Positions 7,894 through 18,027 of a DNA stretch of 64,000 bases are shown one piece after another. Source of the DNA: Fontibacterium meridianamericanum (GTDB lineage: Bacteria; Pseudomonadota; Alphaproteobacteria; Pelagibacterales; Pelagibacteraceae); assembly GCA_965235635.1 (NCBI GenBank), contig CBDDYR010000004.1, forward strand, positions 89,463 to 153,462. Direction: 5' to 3'. The notes under the pieces are model-generated. The model worked only from the letters and a program-made list of their open reading frames with translations. It did no database searches and had not been told where the DNA came from. Positions within the stretch are counted from its first letter, which is position 1; every line of letters begins with the position of its first letter. The position numbers were made by a program, and so were the translations under genes.

Positions 7894-10836
7894 TTATAAA
7901 AGTACTTTTGATATTATTTCGTCCTGCTGTTGTACATGTTTTTTCAAATATCCGGTAGCCGTTGAAGCTGAAGGTTTTCTGCCAACATACTGCACTTTTT
8001 TAGATTTGGCCCCAATCAAATTTAAAGTCCAATTGATATATTTTTCAACAAAACTCCAAGCTCCCATATTTTCTGGTTCTTCTTGGCACCAAATAAATTC
8101 ATCGGCATTTTTAAATCTTTTTAAAAAACTAGCTAATTTTTTTACAGGGAAAGGATATAATTGTTCAATTCTCAATAGTTGAACTTTAGGATTTCTTATC
8201 GTTTCTCTTTTTTCAGAAATATCAAAATAAACTTTTCCTGAACAAAGAACTACGCGCTTAATTTCTTCATCTTTTACTAATTTAATTAAATTATATTCAG
8301 GAAAATCTGCATGATCCGGTAATATTCTATGAAAAGAATTTTCAGGTAAAAAATCTTCAATTTCAGAAACACATTTTTTATGTCTCAATAAAGATTTTGG
8401 AGAAAATACTATAAGTGGTTTTCTAAATTTTCTATGAATTTGTCTTCTTAACAAATGAAAATAGTTTGCGGGAGTAGTACAATTTACTACCTGCAAATTT
8501 TCCTGAGCACAGGATTGGAGATATCTTTCAATTCGCGCTGAGGAGTGTTCAGGCCCTTGTCCTTCATAGCCATGGGGAAGAAGCATGACTAATCCACTTG
8601 CTCTTGTCCATTTTTTTTCTCCAGAGGTAATAAATTGATCAATTATAATTTGAGCACCATTTGCAAAATCACCAAACTGCGCTTCCCATAAAACTAATGT
8701 CTCGGGGGATGATAATGAATATCCATACTCAAATCCTAAAACTCCAAATTCTGATAAAAAACTATCAATAATTTCAAACTGAGCTTGTTCTGAGCTAAGA
8801 TTTTTTAAAGGGTAATATTTTTCTCCAGTATTTTGATCAAGAACAGCAGCATGTCTTTGGCTAAAAGTTCCTCTTGATGAATCTTGTCCAACAAATCTTA
8901 CTGGGTATCCTTCTAACAATAAAGTTCCAAAAGCCAAACTTTCTGCTGTCGCCCAATCGAAACCTTTTCCAGTTTCAAACATTTTTTTCTTTGCCTCGAA
9001 AAGTCTTTTTATTGTTGAATGAAAATTAAAATTTTCTGGAAGGTTACAAATTTTTTCTCCAGCTTGATGAATTAATTCTAAATCAACTCCAGTTACCCCT
9101 CTACGATCAGAACCAATTTCAGTTGTAAATTTTGACCAGCTTCCTGTAAACCAATCTATCTGATTTGGAATATAACTCTTTGATGAATCAAACTCTGTGT
9201 CTAAAAATTTTTTAAAATTATCTTTTTCTTTTTGAAATTCATCATCTCTTAAAACTCCTTCTTGAATAAGTTGGTTTCCATAAATTGTTAACGTTGTGGC
9301 TTGCGATCTAATTTTTTTGTACATTAAAGGTTGAGTAAAAGAAGGCTCATCCCCTTCATTATGACCAAATCTTCTGTAACAAATGATATCAATAACGACA
9401 TCTCGTTTAAATTTTTGTCTATATTCTGTTGCAATTCTTGAACAATAAACAACAGATTCTGGATCATCTCCATTTACATGGAATATCGGAGCTTGAACCA
9501 TTTTAGCTACTTCAGATGGATAAGGTGAAGATCTTGCAAATGAAGGACTCGTAGTAAAACCAATTTGATTATTAACAATAATATGAATGGTTCCTCCGGT
9601 ATTATGTCCTTTTAAACCAGACATGGCAAAACATTCGGCAACAATTCCTTGTCCTGCAAAAGCTGCATCTCCATGTAAAAGAATCGGTATCACTTTTACT
9701 CGCTGTGGATCGTTATGAAAAAATTGTTTAGCTCTAGTTTGCCCTAATACTACTGGATTTACCGCTTCAAGGTGAGAAGGGTTTGCCGTTAAACTTACAT
9801 GAACGCTGTTACCATTAAAATCTCTATCTGCAGATGCTCCTAAATGATATTTAACATCACCAGAAACACCTGCAGCATCAGGGCCTGGATCACCTGAAAA
9901 TTCTTTAAATATTTTTTTAAAAGGCTTTTGAATTACGTTCGCGAGAATATTTAATCTACCTCTATGAGGCATTCCTATTTTAATTTCTTTTACTCCTAAA
10001 TTACCTCCAACTTTAACTATTTGTTCAAGTGCAGGAATCAAAGACTCACAGCCATCTAACCCAAATCTTTTTGTTCCAACAAACTTAGTATGGCAATAAT
10101 TTTCAAATCCTTCTGCCTCTATCAATTTTTTTAAAATTGCTTTTTTACCTTCAGTAGTAAAATTTGCCTCTTTGCCTTTTCCTTCGATTCTTTCTTGGAT
10201 CCATTTTTTTTCTTCTGGATCTGACATGTGCATAAACTCTATTCCAATTTTGGCACAATAAGTTTTTAATAAAATTTCTAATATCTCGTTAACTGTTGCA
10301 TATTCAAAACCAAGAACATTATCTAAGAAAATTTTTCTATTTCTATCTTCTTTTTTAAAACCATAAGTTTCTGGATTTAATTCAGGATGATAGTGTTTTT
10401 CTTGTAGTTGTAGTGGATCTAAATCAGCAATAAGATGACCTCTAATTCTGTAGGCTCTAATCATCATGATTGCTCTAACAGAGTCAATTGTAGATCTTTC
10501 TACATCAACTTTTTCATCACTTGATAAAGTTTTATTTTTTTCTGTTATTTTTTCTTTAATTGAATTTCCATTTAAATTTTTTGGAAGATATTTTTCATAA
10601 ACATCTAAATCTCCATTAGAAATATATTTAATATTTGATGGAGCCCAACTAGGTCCTTGATTTTCTATAATATTATTTTTTTGATCACCAAGACCTTCAA
10701 AAAATTGTCGCCAACTATCGGGAATACTTGCAGGATTTTCTACATATTTAGCGTAAAGTTTTTCAATATAAGATGAGTTTGTTCCTGATAAAAAAGATGT
10801 TTTTTGAAAAATAATATTATTCTCTTGCGACGACAT
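7894..10836 (-). CDS. sucA: 2-Oxoglutarate dehydrogenase E1 component
   Basis: Thiamine-diphosphate decarboxylase that commits 2-oxoglutarate to succinyl-CoA. 980 aa, slightly longer than the E. coli enzyme. The N-terminal E2-docking segment (SSYIEKLYAKYVENPASIPDSW) is followed by the conserved GMPHRGRLN, SLTANPSHLEAVNP, GDAAFAGQG and NNQIGFTT regions of the ThDP-binding domain. The transketolase-like pyrimidine domain includes GQDSSRGTFSQRHAV-type residues and LLPHGYEGQGPEHSSAR. It lies 25 bp downstream of sucD and 4 bp before sucB, so all five genes sucC-D-A-B-lpdA may be one transcript. Confidence 0.98.
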   Translation of the reverse strand: MSSQENNIIFQKTSFLSGTNSSYIEKLYAKYVENPASIPDSWRQFFEGLGDQKNNIIENQGPSWAPSNIKYISNGDLDVYEKYLPKNLNGNSIKEKITEKNKTLSSDEKVDVERSTIDSVRAIMMIRAYRIRGHLIADLDPLQLQEKHYHPELNPETYGFKKEDRNRKIFLDNVLGFEYATVNEILEILLKTYCAKIGIEFMHMSDPEEKKWIQERIEGKGKEANFTTEGKKAILKKLIEAEGFENYCHTKFVGTKRFGLDGCESLIPALEQIVKVGGNLGVKEIKIGMPHRGRLNILANVIQKPFKKIFKEFSGDPGPDAAGVSGDVKYHLGASADRDFNGNSVHVSLTANPSHLEAVNPVVLGQTRAKQFFHNDPQRVKVIPILLHGDAAFAGQGIVAECFAMSGLKGHNTGGTIHIIVNNQIGFTTSPSFARSSPYPSEVAKMVQAPIFHVNGDDPESVVYCSRIATEYRQKFKRDVVIDIICYRRFGHNEGDEPSFTQPLMYKKIRSQATTLTIYGNQLIQEGVLRDDEFQKEKDNFKKFLDTEFDSSKSYIPNQIDWFTGSWSKFTTEIGSDRRGVTGVDLELIHQAGEKICNLPENFNFHSTIKRLFEAKKKMFETGKGFDWATAESLAFGTLLLEGYPVRFVGQDSSRGTFSQRHAAVLDQNTGEKYYPLKNLSSEQAQFEIIDSFLSEFGVLGFEYGYSLSSPETLVLWEAQFGDFANGAQIIIDQFITSGEKKWTRASGLVMLLPHGYEGQGPEHSSARIERYLQSCAQENLQVVNCTTPANYFHLLRRQIHRKFRKPLIVFSPKSLLRHKKCVSEIEDFLPENSFHRILPDHADFPEYNLIKLVKDEEIKRVVLCSGKVYFDISEKRETIRNPKVQLLRIEQLYPFPVKKLASFLKRFKNADEFIWCQEEPENMGAWSFVEKYINWTLNLIGAKSKKVQYVGRKPSASTATGYLKKHVQQQDEIISKVLL

Positions 10837-10861
10837 ATAATTTTATAATCTTAATAAAATA

Positions 10862-11737
10862 CTAAGTCTTAAGTTTGTCAAATAAAGTTTTACCAATATC
10901 TGCTGGGGAATTTGCAACGGTTATGCCGCAAGATTTCATCGTTTCAATTTTATCTTTAGCAAGTCCTTTCCCTCCAGAAATAATCGCCCCGGCATGACCC
11001 ATTCTTCGTCCGGGAGGTGCTGTGACTCCTGCAATAAATCCAACAACAGGTTTTTTAATTTTTGAGGATTTTATAAATTCAGCAGCTTCCTCTTCTGCGC
11101 TTCCACCTATTTCCCCTATCATAATGATTGATTTAGTTTCATCATCTTTTAAAAATAAATCTAAACAATCAATAAAGTTAGTTCCATTAATAGGGTCTCC
11201 TCCAATACCGATACAAGTGGACTGTCCAAGGCCCAATGCCGTCGTTTGTGCAACTGCCTCATAGGTTAAAGTTCCTGACCTTGATACAATTCCTACAGAT
11301 CCTTTTTTGTGAATATGTCCTGGCATAATTCCAATTTTACATTCATCCGGTGTAATAATTCCTGGGCAGTTAGGTCCGATCAATCTACTTTTAGACTTAA
11401 TTAATTTTTCTTTCACTTTAACCATATCTAAGACTGGAATTCCCTCTGTAATACAAACAATTAAAGGTATTTTACTATCTAAAGCTTCAATAATTGCAGC
11501 TGCTGCAAATGCTGCAGGAACATATATCATTGTTGCATCTGGTTTTAATTTATCAACTGCATCCGCAACTGTATTAAAAACTGGAAGACCTAAGTGAGTC
11601 TGTCCACCTTTTTTAGGAGTTATTCCACCAACTAGATTTGTTCCATATGCAAGAGCTTGCTCAGAATGAAACGTTCCATGCTTACCTGTAAACCCCTGAC
11701 ATATAACTTTAGTTTTTTTATTTACTAGAACAGACAT
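10862..11737 (-). CDS. sucD: Succinyl-CoA synthetase alpha subunit
   Basis: Alpha subunit of the ADP/GDP-forming synthetase giving substrate-level phosphorylation in the TCA cycle. 291 aa, normal. The N-terminal CoA-binding Rossmann fold has the GFTGKHGTFHSEQA signature; IGPNCPGIITP is conserved; and the phospho-histidine is in the GRRMGHAGAI motif near residue 247. It follows sucC by 2 bp, so the subunits are co-translated. There are no odd substitutions in the motifs. Confidence 0.98.
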   Translation of the reverse strand: MSVLVNKKTKVICQGFTGKHGTFHSEQALAYGTNLVGGITPKKGGQTHLGLPVFNTVADAVDKLKPDATMIYVPAAFAAAAIIEALDSKIPLIVCITEGIPVLDMVKVKEKLIKSKSRLIGPNCPGIITPDECKIGIMPGHIHKKGSVGIVSRSGTLTYEAVAQTTALGLGQSTCIGIGGDPINGTNFIDCLDLFLKDDETKSIIMIGEIGGSAEEEAAEFIKSSKIKKPVVGFIAGVTAPPGRRMGHAGAIISGGKGLAKDKIETMKSCGITVANSPADIGKTLFDKLKT

Positions 11738-11739
11738 AA

Positions 11740-12900
11740 TTAAGATGTAGCTTCTACAATTTTTTTTGCTGCATCAGATAAATTATCAGCAGAAATAATT
11801 GTCAACCCAGATTTTTTTAAAATTTCTTTACCTTCATCAACTTTTGTTCCCGCTAGTCTAACCACTAGAGGAATTTTGAGATCAACTTCTTTAGCTGCTT
11901 CTACGACACCTTGTGCAATAATATCGCAACGCATAATTCCACCAAAAATATTTATTAAAATCCCCTCAACATTTTTATCTGATAAAATAATTCTAAAAGC
12001 AGCAGAAACTTTTTCTTTTGTAGCTCCGCCTCCTACATCTAAAAAATTTGCAGGTTCTGAACCGTAAAGTTTAATAATATCCATTGTTGCCATAGCAAGA
12101 CCAGCCCCATTGACCATGCAACCAATTTTTCCATCTAATTTAATGTAAGCTAATTCATACTTACTTGCTTCAATTTCCATTGGATCTTCTTCATTTAAAT
12201 CTCTAAGCGCTTTAATTTCTGGATGTCTAAAAAGAGCATTATCATCGAAACTTATTTTTGCATCTAAACACTTAATTTGATTTTCCGTCGTAAGAATTAA
12301 CGGATTAATTTCGATTAAACTTCCATCTGCATTTATCAAAGTATCATATAAAGATTGAGCAACTTTCTTTGCCTGATGCTTTTGCTCTCCACTTAAGTTA
12401 AAAGGTTTTACAATTTGTTCTAAATCCTCATCTTTTAATTTTGTCGATAATGAAACACGCGTTGTAATAATTTTCTCAGGAGTTTTAGCTGCAACTTCCT
12501 CAATATCCATTCCTCCTTCAGCACTAGAAATAAAAGCAATTTTTGAAGATGCCCTGTCTACTAAACAAGATAGATAAAACTCTTTTTTTATATCCGATGC
12601 TTCTTCTATATAAATTCTTTTTACTTCTCTGCCTTGAGGTCCTGTTTGGTGTGTGACAAGAACTTTTCCAAGTAAATCCTTGCATTTTTGCTTTAATTCA
12701 TCAATGTTTTTAACTAATTTTACTCCTCCAGCTTTTCCTCTTCCACCCGCATGGATTTGAGCTTTAACCACGTACATCTTACTATTTAACTGCTTAATCT
12801 TCTCATCAATCTCATTTAAATTAAAAATAACAACACCCCTTGAAACTGGTGCTCCAAATTTTTTTATGACTTCTTTTGCCTGATGTTCGTGAATATTCAT
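11740..12900 (-). CDS. sucC: Succinyl-CoA synthetase beta subunit
   Basis: ATP-grasp beta subunit that binds the nucleotide and, with SucD, converts succinyl-CoA to succinate. 386 aa. It begins MNIHEHQAKEVIKKFGAPV, the family start, with the glycine-rich AGGRGKAGGVK loop, EINPLILT, and the C-terminal FVNIFGG-type motif (here INIFGGIMRCD). It sits 6 bp downstream of mdh and directly upstream of sucD. The order mdh-sucC-sucD-sucA-sucB is the common alphaproteobacterial TCA operon. Confidence 0.98.
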   Translation of the reverse strand: MNIHEHQAKEVIKKFGAPVSRGVVIFNLNEIDEKIKQLNSKMYVVKAQIHAGGRGKAGGVKLVKNIDELKQKCKDLLGKVLVTHQTGPQGREVKRIYIEEASDIKKEFYLSCLVDRASSKIAFISSAEGGMDIEEVAAKTPEKIITTRVSLSTKLKDEDLEQIVKPFNLSGEQKHQAKKVAQSLYDTLINADGSLIEINPLILTTENQIKCLDAKISFDDNALFRHPEIKALRDLNEEDPMEIEASKYELAYIKLDGKIGCMVNGAGLAMATMDIIKLYGSEPANFLDVGGGATKEKVSAAFRIILSDKNVEGILINIFGGIMRCDIIAQGVVEAAKEVDLKIPLVVRLAGTKVDEGKEILKKSGLTIISADNLSDAAKKIVEATS

Positions 12901-12906
12901 GAAAAA

Positions 12907-13893
12907 TTAATACTGAGGCTTTTTAGTTTTAATTTTTGCAACCTCTGGATCAAGTTTAAAGAGATCTTGAGTTAATTTTTTAACTGAATCGACAGATTTT
13001 AAAAACATCTCTTTTTCTTGAGGATTGAATTTAATCTCAATAATTTTTTCAACTCCTTTTGCACCAATAATAACGGGAACACCTACATAAAGATCGTCCA
13101 CACCATATTCACCATCTAAATAAACTGCGCATGGCAAAATTTTCTTTTTATCTTTCAAAAATGCCTCTGCCATTTCAATAGCTGAACTCGCTGGAGCATA
13201 ATAAGCGGAGCCTGTTTTTAATAATTTTACTATTTCAGCTCCTCCATCTCGAGTTCTTTGTATAATTTTATCTATTCTTTCTTTAGTCGACCATTTCATA
13301 TCTATTAAATCCGGTATCGGTATTCCTGCAACTGTAGAGTACCTAGCAAGTGGAACCATTGTGTCTCCATGACCACCTAAAACAAAAGCCGTTACATCTT
13401 CTATGGAAACTTTAAATTCTTCAGATAAGAATAATCTAAAACGAGAAGAGTCTAAAACTCCTGCCATCCCAACTACTTTTTCAGCAGGCAGCCCAGAGTA
13501 TTTTTGTAATGCCAAAACCATAACATCTAAAGGATTAGTAATACAAATTACAAAAGCATTTGGAGAATATTTTTTAATTCCTTCACCAACTTGTTTCATA
13601 ACTTTTGAATTTATTCCTAAAAGATCATCTCTACTCATTCCTTCTTTTCTCGGAACGCCTGCCGTTACAATAATTACATCTGAATTTGCAATATCAGCAT
13701 AACTTGTTGTGCCTTTAAGATTTGCATTAAAACGTTCAACGGCTCCAGATTGGGCAATGTCTAAAGATTTACCTTCAGGCAATCCTGCGGCGATATCAAA
13801 AATAACTACATCCCCTAATTCTTTTAAAGAAACTAAATGAGCTAATGTTCCGCCAATTTGTCCTGATCCTATAAGTGATATTTTTTTTCTCAT
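12907..13893 (-). CDS. mdh: Malate dehydrogenase, NAD-dependent
   Basis: LDH-like malate dehydrogenase (328 aa) making oxaloacetate. It has the Rossmann motif GSGQIGGTLAHL, the adenosine-ribose-binding acidic residue at the end of strand two (VIFDIAAG), the substrate-binding arginines in GVPRKEGMSRDDL, NPLDVMV, and the catalytic histidine in GGHGDTMVP. The Arg pair and GMSRDDL region favour malate over lactate. It lies 4 bp downstream of mmsA and 6 bp upstream of sucC. The C-terminus is about ten residues longer than usual (KLDPEVAKIKTKKPQY tail), of no obvious meaning. Confidence 0.96.
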   Translation of the reverse strand: MRKKISLIGSGQIGGTLAHLVSLKELGDVVIFDIAAGLPEGKSLDIAQSGAVERFNANLKGTTSYADIANSDVIIVTAGVPRKEGMSRDDLLGINSKVMKQVGEGIKKYSPNAFVICITNPLDVMVLALQKYSGLPAEKVVGMAGVLDSSRFRLFLSEEFKVSIEDVTAFVLGGHGDTMVPLARYSTVAGIPIPDLIDMKWSTKERIDKIIQRTRDGGAEIVKLLKTGSAYYAPASSAIEMAEAFLKDKKKILPCAVYLDGEYGVDDLYVGVPVIIGAKGVEKIIEIKFNPQEKEMFLKSVDSVKKLTQDLFKLDPEVAKIKTKKPQY

Positions 13894-13897
13894 ATAA

Positions 13898-15394
13898 TTA
13901 ATTCATTGTTGGCATTGTAAAATTTGAAGTTGCCTTTATACCAGAAGGCCATCTTGAAGTAATAGTTTTTAATTTAGTATAAAATCTCACTCCTTCCATT
14001 CCATGTACATGTTGATCACCAAATAAAGATCTTTTCCAGCCCCCAAAACTATGAAAAGCCATTGGCACAGGTATTGGAATATTTATTCCAACCATTCCAA
14101 CTTTAATATGGCTTGAAAATGTTCTTGCGCTATCTCCATCTCTTGTAAAAAGAGTAACTCCATTACCAAACTCATGTTTATTAATTAAGTCTACTGCTTC
14201 ATTAAAATTTTTTGCTCTTACAACTGAAAGGACAGGTCCAAATATTTCTTCTTTATAAATTCTCATGTTTTCTTTTACATGATCAAATAAACAACCTCCT
14301 AAATAGAAACCCTTTTCATGTCCTTGAGGTTTTTTTATTTTTCTTCCATCCACAACTAATTTTGCTCCTTCTTTAACTCCCAAATCTACATAACTTGTAA
14401 CCTTTTCTAGATGTTGAGCGGTAACCAATGGACCCATATCTATTCCTTTATCAAGGCCAGGTCCTACTTTTAAATTATTGAGTTCTTTTGTAAGCTTACT
14501 TACTAACTCATCACCAATATTTCCCACTGCAACTGCTACCGATTGGGCCATACATCTTTCGCCGGCTGAACCATACGCGGCACCCATAAGCCCTGCAACG
14601 GCTTGATCTAAATCTGCATCTGGCATCACAACACAGTGATTTTTAGCGCCTCCTAATGCTTGAACTCTTTTTTCAAATTTTGCTGCGTTCTCATAAATAT
14701 ATTTAGCGATAGGAGTTGATCCTACAAAACTAATTGCACAAACATTTGGATTCGAAAGTAATGCATCTACAGATTCTTTATCGCCATTTACAACATTAAA
14801 AACTCCATCTGGTAAACCAGCTTCTTTTAACAATTCTGCTAATCTTAAAGAGCAGCTTGGATCTTTTTCAGATGGCTTTAAAATAAAAGTATTTCCACAT
14901 GCAATTGCTAAAGGAAACATCCACATAGGGACCATTGCTGGAAAATTAAAAGGGGTAATACCAGCACAAACTCCTAGTGGTTGTCTAATTGACCAACTAT
15001 CAACATTGGTTCCAACATTTTCTGTAAACTCACCTTTCAATAAATGGGGGATACCACAGGCAAACTCAACAACCTCTAAACCTCTTGTTAAAGATCCTTT
15101 GGCATCATCATAAACTTTACCATGTTCTGAAACGATTATTTTTGTAAGTTCATCTGAATTCTTTTCTATTAATTCTTTGAATTTGAATAAAATTCTTGCT
15201 CTTTGTAATGGTGGTACTTGAGACCATGTTACAAATGCTTTATTTGCAATTGCAACTACATCATCAACATCTTTTTTTGTAGCTAGATTTACTTTGGCTG
15301 AAACTTCTCCTGTGGCTGGATTAAAAACATCAGAAGTTTTTTTTGAAGATCCAAGAAAAGACTTTCCGTTAACAAAATGCTCTATAATTCTCAT
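13898..15394 (-). CDS. mmsA: CoA-acylating methylmalonate-semialdehyde dehydrogenase
   Basis: Aldehyde dehydrogenase superfamily member (498 aa) that oxidises (methyl)malonate semialdehyde to propionyl- or acetyl-CoA with NAD+. It has FNFPAMVPMWMFPLA and AGERCMAQSVAV, with the catalytic cysteine near residue 285 in the GERCMA context typical of MmsA rather than GQXC of other ALDHs; the absence of the usual general-base Glu is also typical of this CoA-acylating group. The position at the head of the TCA genes is notable: its products (valine, beta-alanine, inositol or thymine degradation) feed acetyl-/propionyl-CoA into the same pathway. It ends 4 bp before mdh. Confidence 0.93.
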   Translation of the reverse strand: MRIIEHFVNGKSFLGSSKKTSDVFNPATGEVSAKVNLATKKDVDDVVAIANKAFVTWSQVPPLQRARILFKFKELIEKNSDELTKIIVSEHGKVYDDAKGSLTRGLEVVEFACGIPHLLKGEFTENVGTNVDSWSIRQPLGVCAGITPFNFPAMVPMWMFPLAIACGNTFILKPSEKDPSCSLRLAELLKEAGLPDGVFNVVNGDKESVDALLSNPNVCAISFVGSTPIAKYIYENAAKFEKRVQALGGAKNHCVVMPDADLDQAVAGLMGAAYGSAGERCMAQSVAVAVGNIGDELVSKLTKELNNLKVGPGLDKGIDMGPLVTAQHLEKVTSYVDLGVKEGAKLVVDGRKIKKPQGHEKGFYLGGCLFDHVKENMRIYKEEIFGPVLSVVRAKNFNEAVDLINKHEFGNGVTLFTRDGDSARTFSSHIKVGMVGINIPIPVPMAFHSFGGWKRSLFGDQHVHGMEGVRFYTKLKTITSRWPSGIKATSNFTMPTMN

Positions 15395-15407
15395 TTAAAT
15401 TAATAAG

Positions 15408-15436
15408 AAAATATAAGGATAAAATTAAGCTGTCAA
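15408..15436 (-). promoter_or_regulatory. Candidate sigma-70 promoter for mmsA-mdh-suc operon
   Basis: On the minus strand a perfect -35 box TTGACA (15436-15431) is followed after 17 bp by TATTTT, with an overlapping TATATT at 15 bp. The box sits in the 60-bp gap between sdhB and mmsA, so it would start the mmsA-mdh-sucCDAB-lpd transcript separately from sdhCDAB. The consensus is read by eye in an A+T-rich region, where weak -10 boxes are common; the -35 box is the stronger evidence. Confidence 0.5.
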
Positions 15437-15454
15437 ATAGTGAAGTAAAAAAAA

Positions 15455-16246
15455 TTAAAGATCTTTACTATGTTGAACTAACATTTTTTTTATTGAACCA
15501 ATCGCTTTTGCTGGATTTAATCCTTTAGGGCAGGTGTTAGTACAGTTCATGATTGTATGACATCTAAAAAGTTTAAGTTCATCTGCAACTTTTTTTAATC
15601 TTTTTCCTCTCTCCTCATCTCTGCTATCAATAATCCATCGGTAAGCCTGCAATAAAACAGCAGGTCCTAAATATTTTTCACCGTTCCACCAATAACTTGG
15701 GCAAGATGTTGAACAACATGCACAAAGAATACATTCATATAAACCGTCTAACTTTTCTCTGTCTTGTTTTGATTGATATATTTCTTTATCGCTACCATTG
15801 CTTTTCTTTTCAACCTGCAGCCATGGTTCAATGGACTGATACTGTTTATAAAGTTGATTTAAATTTGCTACTAAATCTTTAATTACCGGCATATGCGGAA
15901 GCGGGTAAACTTTTATCTCGTCTTTAATATCTACTGCAGATTTTGTACAAGCAAGTCCATTAACTCCATCAATATTCATTGCACAAGATCCACAAACACC
16001 CTCTCGACAAGATCTTCTAAAAGTTAATGTCGTATCAATTTCATTTTTAATTTTAATAAGGACATCAAGAACCATAGGTCCACATTCATCCATATTGACT
16101 TCGTAGGTATCAACTCTTGGATTCTCTTTTTTTTCAGGATCCCAGCGATAAACTTTAACTTTTTTTAAATTTTTTCCATTAGTCTTGTCTTTAAAATATT
16201 TTCCCTCAACAATTTTTGAGTCTTTAGGTAGTGCAAACTGAACCAT
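15455..16246 (-). CDS. sdhB: Succinate dehydrogenase iron-sulfur subunit
   Basis: Electron-transfer subunit of respiratory complex II, passing electrons from SdhA flavin to quinone. 263 aa. The plant-type 2Fe-2S cluster cysteines are seen in CREGVCGSCAMNIDG and the following C, the 4Fe-4S set in CILCACCSTSCP, and the 3Fe-4S set in CHTIMNCTNTCPKGLNP. It overlaps the sdhA stop by one base (TAATG at 16246). It is the last gene of sdhCDAB. Confidence 0.98.
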   Translation of the reverse strand: MVQFALPKDSKIVEGKYFKDKTNGKNLKKVKVYRWDPEKKENPRVDTYEVNMDECGPMVLDVLIKIKNEIDTTLTFRRSCREGVCGSCAMNIDGVNGLACTKSAVDIKDEIKVYPLPHMPVIKDLVANLNQLYKQYQSIEPWLQVEKKSNGSDKEIYQSKQDREKLDGLYECILCACCSTSCPSYWWNGEKYLGPAVLLQAYRWIIDSRDEERGKRLKKVADELKLFRCHTIMNCTNTCPKGLNPAKAIGSIKKMLVQHSKDL

Positions 16247-18027
16247 TAATACACTCTCGCTTTCGGAGGAAAATATTGAACTTCATTAGTGAGTGTAAAA
16301 TTATGAACATTTCTGTAATCAATTTTTACTTTCTCACCATCTTGCCAAGCAAGTGTATGCTTCATCCAATTTTCATCGTCTCGATCTTTAAAATCTTCTC
16401 TAGAATGCGCCCCTCTGCTTTCTTTTCTATTTTCTGCAGACGCCATCGTCACAAGTGATTGTCTTATCAAATTATCAAATTCTAAAGTTTCAATTAAATC
16501 AGTATTAAAGATTAAAGACTTATCTGAAACTGAAATATCATCCATTCCTTGCCATGGTTTTTTAATTTCTTCCATGCCTTCTTTTAAAATTTTAGCATCT
16601 CTAAATACCGCACAATTTTTTTGCATTGTTCTTTGCATTTTATCTCTAAGTACAGAAGTAGGGGTACCTCCATTTGAATTTCTTAATTTATCAAATCTTG
16701 AAATTGATTTTTCAGTTTCACTTTCAGGAATTACTTCATGTTTAGAATTTGGTTGTACTATTGTTGCAGCTCTCATAGCTGCGGCTCTACCAAATACTAC
16801 AAGGTCAATTAATGAATTAGATCCTAGTCTATTTGCACCATGAACAGAAACACAAGCTGCTTCGCCGACTGCCATTAAGCCTGGAACAATTACATCTTTG
16901 CCATTTTCAGTTTTTGATACTACTTCACCGTAATAATTAGTAGGAATGCCACCCATATTATAATGAACCGTCGGAACAACTGGGATCGGTTGTTTTGTTA
17001 CATCAACACCAGCAAAAATTTTTGCTGACTCAGAAATCCCTGGAAGTCTTTCATGTAAAACTTTTGGATCTAAATGATTTAAATGAAGATAGATATGATC
17101 TTTATTTTTACCAACTCCTCTGCCTTCATTTATTTCAATTGTCATAGATCTTGAAACCACATCTCTTGATGCAAGATCTTTTGCAGATGGAGCGTATCTT
17201 TCCATAAATCTTTCTCCTTCGGAGTTAACTAGAAATCCTCCTTCTCCTCTAGAACCTTCAGTGATTAAACATCCAGCTCCATAAATTCCTGTTGGATGAA
17301 ATTGAATAAATTCCATATCTTGTAATGGTAAACCCGCTCTTAAAACCATCGCGTTTCCATCTCCGGTACAAGTATGTGCTGAAGTTGCTGAAAAATATGC
17401 TCTTCCATAACCACCCGTAGCTAAAATTGTCATATTCGCTCTGAAACGATGAATAGTTCCATCTTGTAAATTCCAAGCTGTAACTCCATGACATTTTCCA
17501 TTATGCATTAATAAATCTAATGCAAAATATTCTATAAAAAATTCAGTATTCTTTTTTAGTGCCTGACCATAAAGCGTGTGAAGAATTGCATGTCCCGTTC
17601 TATCCGCAGCAGCACAAGTTCTTTGAGCAATACCATTTCCATAATTAGCTGTCATTCCGCCAAATGGTCTTTGATAAATTTTTCCCTCTTCAGTTCTGCT
17701 AAAAGGAACTCCATATTTTTCAAGTTCAATAACTGCTCTTGGCGCTTCTTTGCATAAATATTCAATAGCATCTTGATCGCCCAACCAATCAGCACCTTTT
17801 ACCGTGTCATACATGTGCCAACGCCAATCATCCTCTGACATATTTCCTAATGCAGCAGAGATTCCGCCTTGTGCAGCAGCAGTATGACTTCTTGTTGGAA
17901 ATACTTTTGAAATACAAGCTGTTTTAAGTCCAGCTTCAGCTAAACCAACAGCTGCTCTTAATCCTGAACCGCCAGCTCCTACAACGAGTACATCATATTC
18001 ATGATCAATAATTGGATAACTGCTCAT
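16246..18027 (-). CDS. sdhA: Succinate dehydrogenase flavoprotein subunit
   Basis: Catalytic flavoprotein of complex II (593 aa). It has the FAD-binding GAGGSGLRAAVGLAEAGL, covalent FAD-linkage histidine H48 in RSHTAAAQGG, the substrate-site FHPTGIYGAGCLITEGSRGEGG, and the catalytic arginine region with GMGGIPTN-type residues (NMGGIPTNYYG). The C-terminal RESRGAHSREDF motif is intact. It overlaps sdhD by 4 bp (ATGA). An assembly factor homologue (60774-60941) lies elsewhere in the window and probably acts on this flavoprotein. Confidence 0.98.
   Translation of the reverse strand: MSSYPIIDHEYDVLVVGAGGSGLRAAVGLAEAGLKTACISKVFPTRSHTAAAQGGISAALGNMSEDDWRWHMYDTVKGADWLGDQDAIEYLCKEAPRAVIELEKYGVPFSRTEEGKIYQRPFGGMTANYGNGIAQRTCAAADRTGHAILHTLYGQALKKNTEFFIEYFALDLLMHNGKCHGVTAWNLQDGTIHRFRANMTILATGGYGRAYFSATSAHTCTGDGNAMVLRAGLPLQDMEFIQFHPTGIYGAGCLITEGSRGEGGFLVNSEGERFMERYAPSAKDLASRDVVSRSMTIEINEGRGVGKNKDHIYLHLNHLDPKVLHERLPGISESAKIFAGVDVTKQPIPVVPTVHYNMGGIPTNYYGEVVSKTENGKDVIVPGLMAVGEAACVSVHGANRLGSNSLIDLVVFGRAAAMRAATIVQPNSKHEVIPESETEKSISRFDKLRNSNGGTPTSVLRDKMQRTMQKNCAVFRDAKILKEGMEEIKKPWQGMDDISVSDKSLIFNTDLIETLEFDNLIRQSLVTMASAENRKESRGAHSREDFKDRDDENWMKHTLAWQDGEKVKIDYRNVHNFTLTNEVQYFPPKARVY

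Noticed and set aside
13403..13702. Plus-strand frame inside mdh
   Set aside because: Antisense shadow with no recognisable motif; similar shadows inside sucA, sucB, sucD, sdhA and glcF were rejected for the same reason.
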